Assembly (NCBI RefSeq): GCF_013285155.1
Contig: NZ_JABTEL010000009.1
Coordinates: 121,515-185,514, forward strand
Direction of reading: 5' to 3'
Length of the DNA: 64,000 nt
Source of the DNA: Winogradskyella undariae
GTDB taxonomy: Bacteria > Bacteroidota > Bacteroidia > Flavobacteriales > Flavobacteriaceae
Positions 18,532-27,441 of the stretch are shown here, in pieces. Numbering within the stretch: the stretch's first letter is position 1; each line of letters opens with the position of its first letter. The notes under the pieces are model-generated. The model was not told the DNA's origin, searched no databases, and was given only the letters and a program-made list of their open reading frames with translations. Both the position numbers and the translations under genes were made by a program.

Positions 18532-18834
18532 TTAGTTGATTAAAAAAGTTTTAATAATAAAGCTTACCACAATAATACTAATATTTAATATAAAAAAGCC
18601 TAAAATAATGCGATGACCATTTTTAAATTGAAATTTTAGATGCAATAGTAAAAAGGCAAACATTGCAATAAGTGTGTAAATTGCAGGATACATAAAAAAA
18701 GCAGCAACAAATTCTCCTTTAAAAATGAAGTTAATAGCCCTTTGCATGCCACATCCCATACAATCAACATTAAACGTTTGTTTCCACATGCATGGTAACA
18801 TATATTCTTCAAGTCCTTTTGCTAGTATTAACAT
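18532..18834 (-). CDS. DUF2752 domain membrane protein
   Basis: A 100-residue protein with a cytosolic or periplasmic Cys motif, CxWK followed by DCMGCGMQRA, then two or three membrane helices. The PxxxxxxxxxxCxGCGxxRA pattern defines DUF2752. Function unknown. Likely co-transcribed with the CCC motif protein downstream. Confidence 0.78.
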   Translation of the reverse strand: MLILAKGLEEYMLPCMWKQTFNVDCMGCGMQRAINFIFKGEFVAAFFMYPAIYTLIAMFAFLLLHLKFQFKNGHRIILGFFILNISIIVVSFIIKTFLIN

Positions 18835-18927
18835 GGCGCTAAATTAACAATTTGATTTATTACTTTTATAATTGCGAGAAATATTTTTCTAAATTGTACT
18901 TTTACGACCTGTTTTAATTAATGAATT

Positions 18928-19143
18928 ATGGATATTTCGAGAAGCTTAAATTTTATGTGTATTCTAGTTGGAGGTATAATTGCATTTTATGCTCAAGCAC
19001 AGCAAGAACAAAATACGTACTTATTAATAGGAGGTATTGCATTATTAATGGTCGGTGTTTATAGAACCTCTAGAAATATTCCGAGCAAACATGAAGAATC
19101 AGAAGAATCATTTGTAAAAACAGAAAAAGAAGATGAAATTTAA
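18928..19143 (+). CDS. Small two-helix membrane protein, unknown
   Basis: A 71-residue protein with hydrophobic segments at about 9-24 and 31-46 and an acidic C-terminal tail. No family recognised. It overlaps the start of the Smr gene by 11 bases, so it is a real translated partner of that gene rather than a chance frame. Confidence 0.6.
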   Translation: MDISRSLNFMCILVGGIIAFYAQAQQEQNTYLLIGGIALLMVGVYRTSRNIPSKHEESEESFVKTEKEDEI

Positions 19144-19690
19144 AATAAGTGATAAGGTTGAAACAATTGACGATGATATTTCAGGAATAATAACAAAGAT
19201 TTCTGGAGATATAATTACAGTTGAAGATATTGATGGCTTTGATTTACAATTTGAAGCTCGTGAACTTATGTTAATGTCTTCAGGTAATTCGCTTGAAAGT
19301 GCTGTCTACAATACAGATTTTGAAGCCGTAAAAAAAGAAAAAGAATCTTTAAAACGAAAATCTGCTCCAACAATAAAACCTAAAGAAAGAAATGCACCTA
19401 AATTTGAAGTAGATCTACATATTCATCATTTAACCAAATCTTCAAAAAGAATGTCTAATTATGAAATGCTTAATCTACAACTAGATACAGCAAGAGGCCA
19501 ATTAGAATTTGCCATGCGTAAGCGTATCCCAAAAGTAGTTTTTATACACGGTGTTGGCGAAGGTGTGCTACGCCAAGAATTAGAAACACTTTTTAGTCGT
19601 TATAATAATGTAAGATTTTACGATGCCGATTATAAAACCTACGGTTTAGGAGCAACAGAAGTTAGTATACTTCAAAATGTAGCGCCTTAA
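19133..19690 (+). CDS. Smr-domain protein (MutS2-like C-terminal nuclease domain)
   Basis: A 185-residue protein. The N-terminal part (MKFKISDKVETIDDDISGIITKI) is an SH3-like or DUF2027-type barrel, followed by a charged linker, then a Smr domain from about residue 95 with VDLHIHHLTKSS and the VFIHGVGEGVLRQEL motif. Smr domains bind or nick nucleic acids; this is not full MutS2. Coupled to the small membrane protein upstream. Confidence 0.85.
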   Translation: MKFKISDKVETIDDDISGIITKISGDIITVEDIDGFDLQFEARELMLMSSGNSLESAVYNTDFEAVKKEKESLKRKSAPTIKPKERNAPKFEVDLHIHHLTKSSKRMSNYEMLNLQLDTARGQLEFAMRKRIPKVVFIHGVGEGVLRQELETLFSRYNNVRFYDADYKTYGLGATEVSILQNVAP

Positions 19691-19692
19691 TC

Positions 19693-20649
19693 TTAGAAAT
19701 CGTAATCATAATCATCAGGATCAAAGTCTTCTATAATTGTTGTTAGTGTACCAAGTGTAATTTCGGTAGTTCTAAAGATTGTTAAATCTGTATTATTAAT
19801 TACAAATACTGTTTCAACAGTTCTGGTGTAAGAATTTTCAAAAGCATCATAATCATCAAAAACGTAAGAGGTATTTTCGGCAGCATTTAGATATAATTCT
19901 ACTAAAACATCATTCACAGCAATTCTGTCATCTCCAGGGCCATTCTCTCCATTCGCATCTTCTAAACGGGTAGGAATTAGGTCTCCATCATCATCATCAT
20001 CTAGGTAATTAGGAAGATCATCACTATTCGTCGGATGATTTGCATCAGTATTTAAAGGGTTAGTTAAAGGATCTCCATCTCCGTCTTCATCCAATTCGTC
20101 TAGTTCATTTTCAGTTAAAACATTATCACCATCATCATCAATATCTAAATAATCTGGAGTACCGTCTGTGTCTGTGTCTTGAGGATCATCTATTCCTCCA
20201 GGACCATATTCATAAATACTAGGAACACCATCATTATCATCATCTACAATCGTAGACGTTATGTAAACATCTCCAGAGCCAGCTTCATAATCTTCTCTTA
20301 TTGTTAAATCTGAAGGTGGTACAACAGCACAAATGTCACTAGAAGTTAATTCTCTATTGTATGTTCTATAAATAAAACGAGTTGTACTAGCGTCGATTGT
20401 TAATTCTGTTGGAGAACCTTCAGTTGTTGCATGTGTAAATAATGCGTCATTGGTATCATCTCCTTTTTCAAAAATTAAAATAAGCGCTTCGTTAGGATCT
20501 TCTCGTGTATCATATACAAGGTGATAGTCTTCAAAATTAGTACATTGTGCTAATTCTTCATCAAATTCTAAATCTACAGTTAAAATGTCACCATCATCAC
20601 AAGTAGTTAAAAAAGCAAAACATAAGAGTATAAAAAAACGACGTATCAT
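19693..20649 (-). CDS. Lipoprotein with thrombospondin type 3-like calcium repeats
   Basis: A 318-residue protein starting at ATG 20649 (MIRRFFILL), which gives a clean signal peptide with lipobox LTTC; an upstream in-frame ATG at 20700 lacks one. The middle (about residues 135-240) is very acidic with repeated D-x-D-x-D-G units such as DDDNDGVPS, DTDTDGTPDYLDIDDDGD and DDDDDGDLIPT, like thrombospondin type 3 calcium sites. The C-terminal 70 residues are beta-rich and end in an acidic, aromatic tail. Surface exposed by inference; binding partner unknown. Confidence 0.78.
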   Translation of the reverse strand: MIRRFFILLCFAFLTTCDDGDILTVDLEFDEELAQCTNFEDYHLVYDTREDPNEALILIFEKGDDTNDALFTHATTEGSPTELTIDASTTRFIYRTYNRELTSSDICAVVPPSDLTIREDYEAGSGDVYITSTIVDDDNDGVPSIYEYGPGGIDDPQDTDTDGTPDYLDIDDDGDNVLTENELDELDEDGDGDPLTNPLNTDANHPTNSDDLPNYLDDDDDGDLIPTRLEDANGENGPGDDRIAVNDVLVELYLNAAENTSYVFDDYDAFENSYTRTVETVFVINNTDLTIFRTTEITLGTLTTIIEDFDPDDYDYDF

Positions 20650-20723
20650 AGATTCTATTTTTAGCAAAAATAAAGGATTTGTAAAATTATAACGTTGCAT
20701 TATCTAAATAATTTTATTTACAA

Positions 20724-20731
20724 TATTTTTG
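20724..20731 (+). promoter_or_regulatory. -7 element upstream of cysteine desulfurase
   Basis: TATTTTTG fits TAnnTTTG. It would give a leader of about 105 bases that contains two short inverted repeats (GATgaattGATC and ATCATTcaaagAAATGAT). No clear -33 TTG at ideal distance. Confidence 0.35.
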
Positions 20732-20844
20732 TAGGATGAATTGATCATCTACAAAATTGTATCATTCAAAGAAATGATGACTAATCAATTGCACTACTGT
20801 ACTGAGCTTAGAAGAAGTATGACCATAAAAATACTATAAATAAC

Positions 20845-21990
20845 ATGAATTCAATCTATTTAGATAACGCAGCCACTACAGCTTTAAGACCCGAAGTTGT
20901 AACGCGTATGACGCAAGTGTTAAATGAAACTTATGGAAATGCATCTTCTAGTCATAGTTTTGGTCGTGCGTCTAAAGCACTTTTAGAACAATGTAGAAAA
21001 AATATAGCAAGCTATTTTAATGTGTCGGCATCAGAAATTGTTTTTACTGCTGGCGGAACAGAATCCGATAATTTAGCTTTAAGAAGTGCCGTTAGAGATC
21101 TAGGTGTTACAGAAATTATTACATCTCAGATTGAACATCATGCTGTTTTGCATACGTTAGATCAATTGCAGAAAGAATATGACATAAAAGTCACTTATGT
21201 AAAACTGAAAGCTGATGGAAGTATAGATGAAGAAGATCTTGAATCTGTTTTAGGTCATTCTGATGGAAAAAAATTAGTGACTTTAATGCATGTTAACAAT
21301 GAGATTGGTAATGTGTTAAATTTGAAAAACATAGCTAAGATTGTAAAATCTTATGGAGCCTTATTTCATTCTGATACTGTACAATCTGTCGGACATTATA
21401 AAATAGATTTAAAGGAAATACCTATAGATTTTACAGCCGCAAGTGCACATAAATTTCATGGACCTAAAGGTGTTGGGTTTTGTTTTGTACGAAAAGAGTC
21501 TGGATTAAAACCATTGATTTTTGGTGGAGAGCAAGAACGAGGCCATAGAGCAGGGACGGAGTCTCTTCATAATATTGCTGGGATGGATGCGGCTTTAAAA
21601 ATAGCTTACGCAAATCTTGAAGAAGAACATGCCTATGTTTTAGATTTGAAGAACTATTTTATCACGGAACTTCAAAATAATATTCCTAATGTGAGTTTTA
21701 ACGGTTGTTCAAAGTCTGAAGAAAGCACATACACATTAGTAAGCGTTCGTTTACCAATGGCTCCTGGAAAAGCATCAATGTTACAGTTTCAACTCGATTT
21801 AAAAGGGATTGCGAGTTCTAGAGGTAGTGCTTGCCAAAGTGGAAGCAGTCAACAGTCTCATGTATTAAAAGCTATTTTACCTAATGATGAATTAGCAAAA
21901 CCTTCTATTCGTTTTTCATTCAGTATATATAATACTAAAGAAGAATTAGATTATGTAGTTGGTGTTTTAAAAGCTTTAGTTAATTCTTAA
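20845..21990 (+). CDS. Cysteine desulfurase (NifS/IscS family)
   Basis: A 381-residue PLP enzyme. It starts IYLDNAATTALRPEV; the PLP lysine is K203 in SAHKFHGPKGVGF; the persulfide Cys is C330 in SRGSACQSGSS. It takes sulfur from cysteine for Fe-S clusters or thiolated tRNA. It stands apart from any isc or suf genes here, so its exact acceptor is open. Its end overlaps the stop end of the convergent receptor gene by 4 bases. Confidence 0.92.
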   Translation: MNSIYLDNAATTALRPEVVTRMTQVLNETYGNASSSHSFGRASKALLEQCRKNIASYFNVSASEIVFTAGGTESDNLALRSAVRDLGVTEIITSQIEHHAVLHTLDQLQKEYDIKVTYVKLKADGSIDEEDLESVLGHSDGKKLVTLMHVNNEIGNVLNLKNIAKIVKSYGALFHSDTVQSVGHYKIDLKEIPIDFTAASAHKFHGPKGVGFCFVRKESGLKPLIFGGEQERGHRAGTESLHNIAGMDAALKIAYANLEEEHAYVLDLKNYFITELQNNIPNVSFNGCSKSEESTYTLVSVRLPMAPGKASMLQFQLDLKGIASSRGSACQSGSSQQSHVLKAILPNDELAKPSIRFSFSIYNTKEELDYVVGVLKALVNS

Positions 21991-24455
21991 AACCTTGCAG
22001 ACATTCTTATATTAAAAACACGTGGTGTTAAGTAATTAGGAATTGCATATTGTTGTTTACTGTAAACGTCTCTAACCCAAGTATTTGTAATTGAGTTTTG
22101 GTTATTAAACATATTATAGATTTCAAAACCAATTGAGAGTTCCTTAAAAGCGGCTTTCCATTTAGAATTATAAGTTTTTTCAGGATTCACTAATTCGTAA
22201 GAAATTCCTAAATCCGCACGTCTATAATCACGTAATCTTATCTGGTAATTGTATGGATCTGCATAGCTTGGAGAACCTCCAGGAACACCTGTATTATAGA
22301 CTAAATTTAAATACATTTTAAGGTCTGGCATGTTAGGGACGTAATCTTGAAATAAAGCACCAAATTTTAAACGTTGATCCGTTGGTCTAGCAATATAACC
22401 ACGATCATCAATGTTTTCTTCAGTCTTTAAATATCCAAAACTAAACCAAGACTCTGTACCAGGAACAAACTCTCCATTAATTCTTAAATCTAAGCCATAA
22501 GCATAAGCGACAGCATTATTATCTGCACTATAACGAATTCTAACGTTTTCTAACGTGTAAGGATTAACATCTGTCATTCCTTTGTAATAAGCTTCAGTTA
22601 CTAACTTGAATGGTCTGTCCCAAATTTCAAAACTATACTCGTTTCCTAAAACAACATGAAATGATTTTTGAGCTTTTACATTGGGTTGCACCGTTCCTGA
22701 AGAATCTCTTAATTCTCTATAAAATGGAGGTTGGTAATATAAACCAGCAGCCACTCTAAAAAGCATGTCTTTATCCCAATTGGGTTTAATAGCAAATTGT
22801 CCTCTTGGACTAATTACGGTTTGCGTATCACCTGTTTCAATATCATCACCGCTTACAACCCAACTATGAGATCTTACACCGGCGTTATAAAAAACCTCAT
22901 GTCCATTCCAATCCGTTTGTTTACTATATTGAACGAAAGCTTGAAATCTATTAATTTGAATTCGGTTAGTCGCTCTAATATCTTCATAAGCAGTTAAAGG
23001 GCCAGAAAAAGAATTGTAAGGTTGATCGTTAGGCTGACTTATTGAAGGTGGTCTAATTGAAAAACCAGCAGAATCAATAATTTCATATTCAACTAAACGG
23101 TCTCTAATATCTTCGTGTGTGTATTTTGCAGACCATTCTAATGTACTTTCGTCATCAATTTTATAATCTCCTTTATGTTCAGCGTTAACTATAAAAGCAT
23201 CTAAATCATTTCGGGCATGTGTAAGTTGAGAGCCAATCCCTTCGCTAAATTCAACTTCACCTAAATTTTCATCACCAATACTTGTGTTTACTTCACCTAA
23301 ACGGTATTCTGCTAAAATATCAAAATATTCTTGTTCTGTAGTATGGTAAGCAGAGGCAATAAGTTTAAGCGTTAAATCGTCATTTACAAAGTAATTAGCT
23401 TTGAATGCTCCAAAATAGGTTTGGTATTGATCTTTTTCTTGTCCATCGTAAAATACTAATAACGCAACAGGATCATCAATAGTACCAAAGTTAGTTTGTC
23501 TATTTTCGGGTTGAAAGTTGTATTTATTTGAAGAAATATTTCCAAGGAAATTTAAATGAAACTTACTCGAAAAACGGTAGGTTAAAAATGTTTGCGCATC
23601 TGCAAAAACCGGTTCTACATTACCTTCTGTTTCTAAGCTGTTTAATAATAGGCTATTGTCTCTATAACGTACACCTGCAATACCAGAAAATTTACCATCT
23701 TTTGAAACTCCTTCAGCAGCAATACTTCCTCCAAGTAAACTTAAATCGGCTCTTATTCCAAAATTAACAGGATTACGATATGTAATATCTAATACAGAAG
23801 ATAATTTATCACCATATTTAGCTTGAAAACCACCTGCCGAGAAATCAACATCTTGAACCAAATCGGTATTTACAAAACTTAATCCTTCTTGATTTCCAGA
23901 ACGAATTAAAAAAGGTCTATAAATTTCTATGTCATTTACATAAACTAAGTTTTCGTCAAAATTACCACCACGTACAGAATATTGTGTACTTAATTCATTA
24001 GAAATATTTACTCCAGGTAAGGTTTTAAGAATATTTTCTACACCAGGCTGCGCACCTTTGATGGTTCTTATCATTTGTGGTGAAATAGAAGTAACACCAT
24101 CTACAGATTGTCTTGTATTTGTATTAATAACAACGGTAGCAATTTGTTCAACTTCAATAAGCATCACAGGGTTGTATTCAATTTCTTGTCCGTTTTTTAA
24201 ATTGAATTTTTGCTCAACTAATTTATGTGAAACGTGCGTGAAAATAACGGTAACTTCAATGCCGTAAGGAATTCTAAGCTCGTAAAAACCGTTGCTATTG
24301 GTTGCTGTGCCTTCTCCAGTGTTGGTTTTTATATTAACTCCTTCAATAGGAGTGTTGCCTTCATCTAAAATGACACCTCTAATAATTGCATTTTGTGAAA
24401 ACGAAAGTAGACTAAAAAATAAGCCTAAGAGGACGGTGAAAATTAAGCGTTTCAA
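21987..24455 (-). CDS. TonB-dependent receptor
   Basis: An 822-residue outer-membrane receptor. A signal peptide (to about LLSFSQ, residue 21) is followed by a carboxypeptidase-like regulatory domain (IIRGVILDEGNTPIEGVNI), a plug domain (about 110-230, with YSVRGGNFDENLVYVNDIEI) and a beta-barrel ending in the aromatic strand FNIRMSARF. No SusD partner lies beside it, so it is not a SusCD glycan pair; siderophore or other small-ligand uptake is more likely. No TonB box is obvious. Confidence 0.93.
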   Translation of the reverse strand: MKRLIFTVLLGLFFSLLSFSQNAIIRGVILDEGNTPIEGVNIKTNTGEGTATNSNGFYELRIPYGIEVTVIFTHVSHKLVEQKFNLKNGQEIEYNPVMLIEVEQIATVVINTNTRQSVDGVTSISPQMIRTIKGAQPGVENILKTLPGVNISNELSTQYSVRGGNFDENLVYVNDIEIYRPFLIRSGNQEGLSFVNTDLVQDVDFSAGGFQAKYGDKLSSVLDITYRNPVNFGIRADLSLLGGSIAAEGVSKDGKFSGIAGVRYRDNSLLLNSLETEGNVEPVFADAQTFLTYRFSSKFHLNFLGNISSNKYNFQPENRQTNFGTIDDPVALLVFYDGQEKDQYQTYFGAFKANYFVNDDLTLKLIASAYHTTEQEYFDILAEYRLGEVNTSIGDENLGEVEFSEGIGSQLTHARNDLDAFIVNAEHKGDYKIDDESTLEWSAKYTHEDIRDRLVEYEIIDSAGFSIRPPSISQPNDQPYNSFSGPLTAYEDIRATNRIQINRFQAFVQYSKQTDWNGHEVFYNAGVRSHSWVVSGDDIETGDTQTVISPRGQFAIKPNWDKDMLFRVAAGLYYQPPFYRELRDSSGTVQPNVKAQKSFHVVLGNEYSFEIWDRPFKLVTEAYYKGMTDVNPYTLENVRIRYSADNNAVAYAYGLDLRINGEFVPGTESWFSFGYLKTEENIDDRGYIARPTDQRLKFGALFQDYVPNMPDLKMYLNLVYNTGVPGGSPSYADPYNYQIRLRDYRRADLGISYELVNPEKTYNSKWKAAFKELSIGFEIYNMFNNQNSITNTWVRDVYSKQQYAIPNYLTPRVFNIRMSARF

Positions 24456-24567
24456 ATATTTTGTTTTTAATCTTAGTTAGGTTGAATAGCGGTTTAGAAT
24501 ATAGATTAACAATCATAATGATTCTATAATTTAGCGTTTAAAATGTAACAGTCTAAGGTCTAAATTT

Positions 24568-26259
24568 CTACTTTCTAAAAAATGTTGCTTCAAATGTAGA
24601 ACTATTTCCAACATTATCAGTGACAATTATTTTTAATTCGTTCTTAGTATCTTTAACGATATTATCACTAAAATCGTGTATAAGCGTATTTTTTTTATAA
24701 TCATATTCCATTAAAATCCACTTTCCATTTACTGTAGCTCTGTATTTACTAATTCCGGTTAACTCATCATCAATTTTAAGTTTGAGATAACGGTAGTTGC
24801 TAATCCATTTTTTATCTGTAAAATTTGTAGGTTTTATGGTTGGTGGTACAGTATCCATTGCTAAAGCATAAGTGCCTAAAGCTTTAGTTTTTGCTGTTAA
24901 AATATTGCCTTTGCGTGAGGTTAAAGCATAATATGGTTTTTTATAAGACCCATAAAATCGAGCAATATAAAGCTTGTCTTGATGTTCTTTTTTATAATTA
25001 CTTAAGTCGTAATTAATGTAGAAATTCTTTTGCATTGCAACATTATCATCTCCTAAAAAGAGCGTGTCAGAGCTTACCTTAAAATCTACATAGGTATCAT
25101 CATACAATGTGTTTTCATAAAAGTTGACAGTATAATTACCTGAAGTTAATGTCGACATTTTATTGCTATAAACCAGTGATTGTTTAGAGCGATCTATGGT
25201 GGTAGAATCTTTTTTTATAGTTTCAAATTCTCCATCTACAGGGATTACAACCCAGGATTCATTTCCGTTATAATCTCTAATTCTCATCTTATAAACTGAA
25301 GCTGTACTGTCTTCAATTTTAACGTAGCCCTTATCGTAAGCGTCTTTATAAATACTTAGAGGATTATTTTTTTCAATAAAAAGTTTCTGAATTTTAGAGC
25401 GTTTACGAACGTAGTATTCATAATCGACAAAACGTTTAATATGTTTACTTTCATCGAAGCTAATACGTTTAAAATCTATTTCTAAACTTTTATTTCCATT
25501 AAAAAAAGTTTGAATATTACTTACACCGTTATTATTCGGTGCTAAATCTTGTTTGTCGTTAGAGGTAACACCAAATCCAATATTTCCGTAAGCTTTAATC
25601 TTTTCAACAGCATAATCACCTGTTTTCTGTGGAATTAAGCGTAAGGACACTCTTTCATTTTTTCCATTAATAATTGCGTTTTCGTCTTTAGGATAGGCAA
25701 ATACCGCAGTGACGTAGGGTGCTGTAGAATCTTCTACTTCTATACCAAAGAGTAATGGATTCATTGTACGTTCTAAGTTGTCTCTAATTTCGAAATGTAA
25801 GTGAGGACCTCCAGAACCACCCGTATTTCCTGAATATGCAATAACTTCATCAGGCTCTATTAAAAGTTCTTCAGAATGAGGAAAAACTTCAACTTCATAA
25901 CTCTCTTTATCATATTGACATTGTTTAATATAATCTTCTAATCGTTTAGAAAATTTTTGAAGATGCCCATAAACAGTTGTATAGCCATTAGGATGTGTAA
26001 TGTAGATGGCTTTTCCGTAGCCAAAATGAGAGATTTTAATTCTACTTATGTAACCTAGTGCCGCCGCATAGACTTTTAAACCTTCTCGTTGTTGTGTTTT
26101 AATATCTAATCCAGCATGAAAATGTGTAGAACGTAATTCGCCAAAAGTACCTGAAAGTACAATAGGAATATCTAAAGGAGCGCGAAAATAATCTTGAGGA
26201 TATTCCGATTGTCCATATAATGAACTAGTTAATAAAAAGAGGATTAAAAATTGTTTCAT
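24568..26259 (-). CDS. M23 family metallopeptidase
   Basis: A 563-residue protein from ATG 26259 (MKQFLILFLLTSSLYGQS, a signal peptide). The LytM/M23 domain lies at about residues 40-160 with the zinc motifs STHFHAGLDI and HLHFEIRDN. The remaining 400 residues are beta-rich without a recognised enzyme motif. M23 enzymes cut peptidoglycan cross-bridges in the periplasm. Upstream in-frame ATG 26310 would spoil the signal peptide. Confidence 0.9.
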   Translation of the reverse strand: MKQFLILFLLTSSLYGQSEYPQDYFRAPLDIPIVLSGTFGELRSTHFHAGLDIKTQQREGLKVYAAALGYISRIKISHFGYGKAIYITHPNGYTTVYGHLQKFSKRLEDYIKQCQYDKESYEVEVFPHSEELLIEPDEVIAYSGNTGGSGGPHLHFEIRDNLERTMNPLLFGIEVEDSTAPYVTAVFAYPKDENAIINGKNERVSLRLIPQKTGDYAVEKIKAYGNIGFGVTSNDKQDLAPNNNGVSNIQTFFNGNKSLEIDFKRISFDESKHIKRFVDYEYYVRKRSKIQKLFIEKNNPLSIYKDAYDKGYVKIEDSTASVYKMRIRDYNGNESWVVIPVDGEFETIKKDSTTIDRSKQSLVYSNKMSTLTSGNYTVNFYENTLYDDTYVDFKVSSDTLFLGDDNVAMQKNFYINYDLSNYKKEHQDKLYIARFYGSYKKPYYALTSRKGNILTAKTKALGTYALAMDTVPPTIKPTNFTDKKWISNYRYLKLKIDDELTGISKYRATVNGKWILMEYDYKKNTLIHDFSDNIVKDTKNELKIIVTDNVGNSSTFEATFFRK

Positions 26260-26598
26260 AGGATTAGCTCTGACAGCGAAAATATTACTTTGTTTACATT
26301 TTGCAAACACTAAAACGGTATAATTTTAGCATTTTATAAATTATATTGAACCTCTAATAATACCAAATAAAAATTAAAAATACGAATATTGTTTTTTCTA
26401 TTTAGTTGTTTTTTATAAGCGTATACATTTATAACTATTAGTATCCTTGTATATTATAGAAGGATATAAGTTAAATAAAATCCAATTTTATTATTATAGA
26501 ATTTTAAACTTATCTGCTTTAATAAAAAATAATTGTAAAACAATTGTGATTGTTGATTAGGTATGTTAACTTTGTTTCGATAGTATTGAATTACTTTA
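26260..26598. other. Intergenic region of 339 bp
   Basis: AT-rich spacer between the divergent M23 and zapB-like genes. Apart from the promoter at 26544-26574 I see no repeat, RNA fold or coding frame in it. Confidence 0.6.
26544..26574 (+). promoter_or_regulatory. Promoter of zapB-like/zapA genes
   Basis: TTG at 26544-26546 and TAACTTTG at 26567-26574 with a 20-base spacer, a full match to the Bacteroidota consensus, 24 bases before the ATG. Confidence 0.7.
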
Positions 26599-26889
26599 AT
26601 GAGTAAAATAGAAGACATTGTTGATGCATTAGAACATAAAATCAGTAAGATTTTAGATAAGCAAGCGATTTTAAAACAGACTAATGAGAAACTCGAAAGT
26701 CAATTAAAAGCGCAACAGCAAAAACTTTTAGAACAACAAGAAGAGATTTCTGCTTGGGTAGAAAAACATGACACACTCAAAATTGCAAATTCAATGCTTG
26801 GTAGTGACGAAAATAAACGAGAAACAAAACTCAAAATAAATGCACTGATTAGAGATATTGACCATTGTATTGGTCAACTCTCTGAATAA
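26599..26889 (+). CDS. Coiled-coil protein upstream of zapA (ZapB-like)
   Basis: A 96-residue protein that is almost wholly coiled coil: heptads run from about residue 5 to 58 (LEHKISKILDKQAIL and on through QLKAQQQKLLEQQEEI). It lies 20 bases before zapA and shares its promoter. Conserved linkage with zapA suggests a divisome partner like ZapB, but sequence alone does not prove it. Confidence 0.65.
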   Translation: MSKIEDIVDALEHKISKILDKQAILKQTNEKLESQLKAQQQKLLEQQEEISAWVEKHDTLKIANSMLGSDENKRETKLKINALIRDIDHCIGQLSE

Positions 26890-26909
26890 AGTTGTAAATT
26901 TAAATTATA

Positions 26910-27197
26910 ATGCCTGAACAATTAAAAATTAAACTTTCTATAGCTAATAGAGTTTATCCGTTAACGATAAACCCTGGGCAAGAAGAAGGTTTACGCAAAG
27001 CTTCAAAAAATATTGAGGCGATGATTGGGCAATTTGAGCAGAATTACTCTGTAAGAGATAAGCAAGATGTTTTGGCGATGTGTGCCTTACAATTTGCTTC
27101 TCAAGTAGAGCAAAAGTCTATAGATAAAGAGTATGTAAATGAAGAAGTACAGGAAAAGTTAGAAGCTTTAAATGAACTTTTAAATCAACATCTTTAA
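26910..27197 (+). CDS. zapA: Cell division protein ZapA
   Basis: A 95-residue protein with the ZapA pattern: N-terminal strands with IKLSIANRVYPLTINPGQEEGLRKASKNI, then a long helix with DVLAMCALQFASQVEQ. ZapA binds FtsZ and bundles its filaments. It is followed by the 6S RNA gene, an arrangement known for zapA in many bacteria. Confidence 0.88.
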   Translation: MPEQLKIKLSIANRVYPLTINPGQEEGLRKASKNIEAMIGQFEQNYSVRDKQDVLAMCALQFASQVEQKSIDKEYVNEEVQEKLEALNELLNQHL

Positions 27198-27227
27198 CTC
27201 GTACGTTCTTTAAAATAAAATAAGGTT

Positions 27228-27418
27228 ACTGCCTACATTAGTTACATTTTTGATAAACTCAACGATCAATTCTTTAAAAAGGGTGAGTTTAAGTTGTAAA
27301 ATCGTGCTGTTAGTACTGAACTCGTTTCGGTATCTTAGACAGATTTTTGATCAGCTTGTTAGCCCTAAACTTGTTTTAAGGAGTTTATACAAAACCAAAA
27401 CTGATGTAGGCTTTTTTA
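27228..27418 (+). ncRNA. ssrS: 6S RNA (6S-Flavo type)
   Basis: The span between zapA and rny folds as one long hairpin. GCCTACATTAGTT (27231-27243) closes with AACTGATGTAGGC (27399-27411), 13 bp with one wobble, directly followed by TTTTTT. An inner stem pairs ATAAACTC (27253-27260) with GAGTTTAT (27381-27388). The central part is open, as expected for 6S RNA, which mimics a melted promoter and binds RNA polymerase. Location after zapA matches 6S RNA in other phyla and, to my knowledge, the 6S-Flavo family. The exact 5' end is estimated. Confidence 0.8.
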
Positions 27419-27441
27419 TACACTAAAACTAAATAAGAAAG

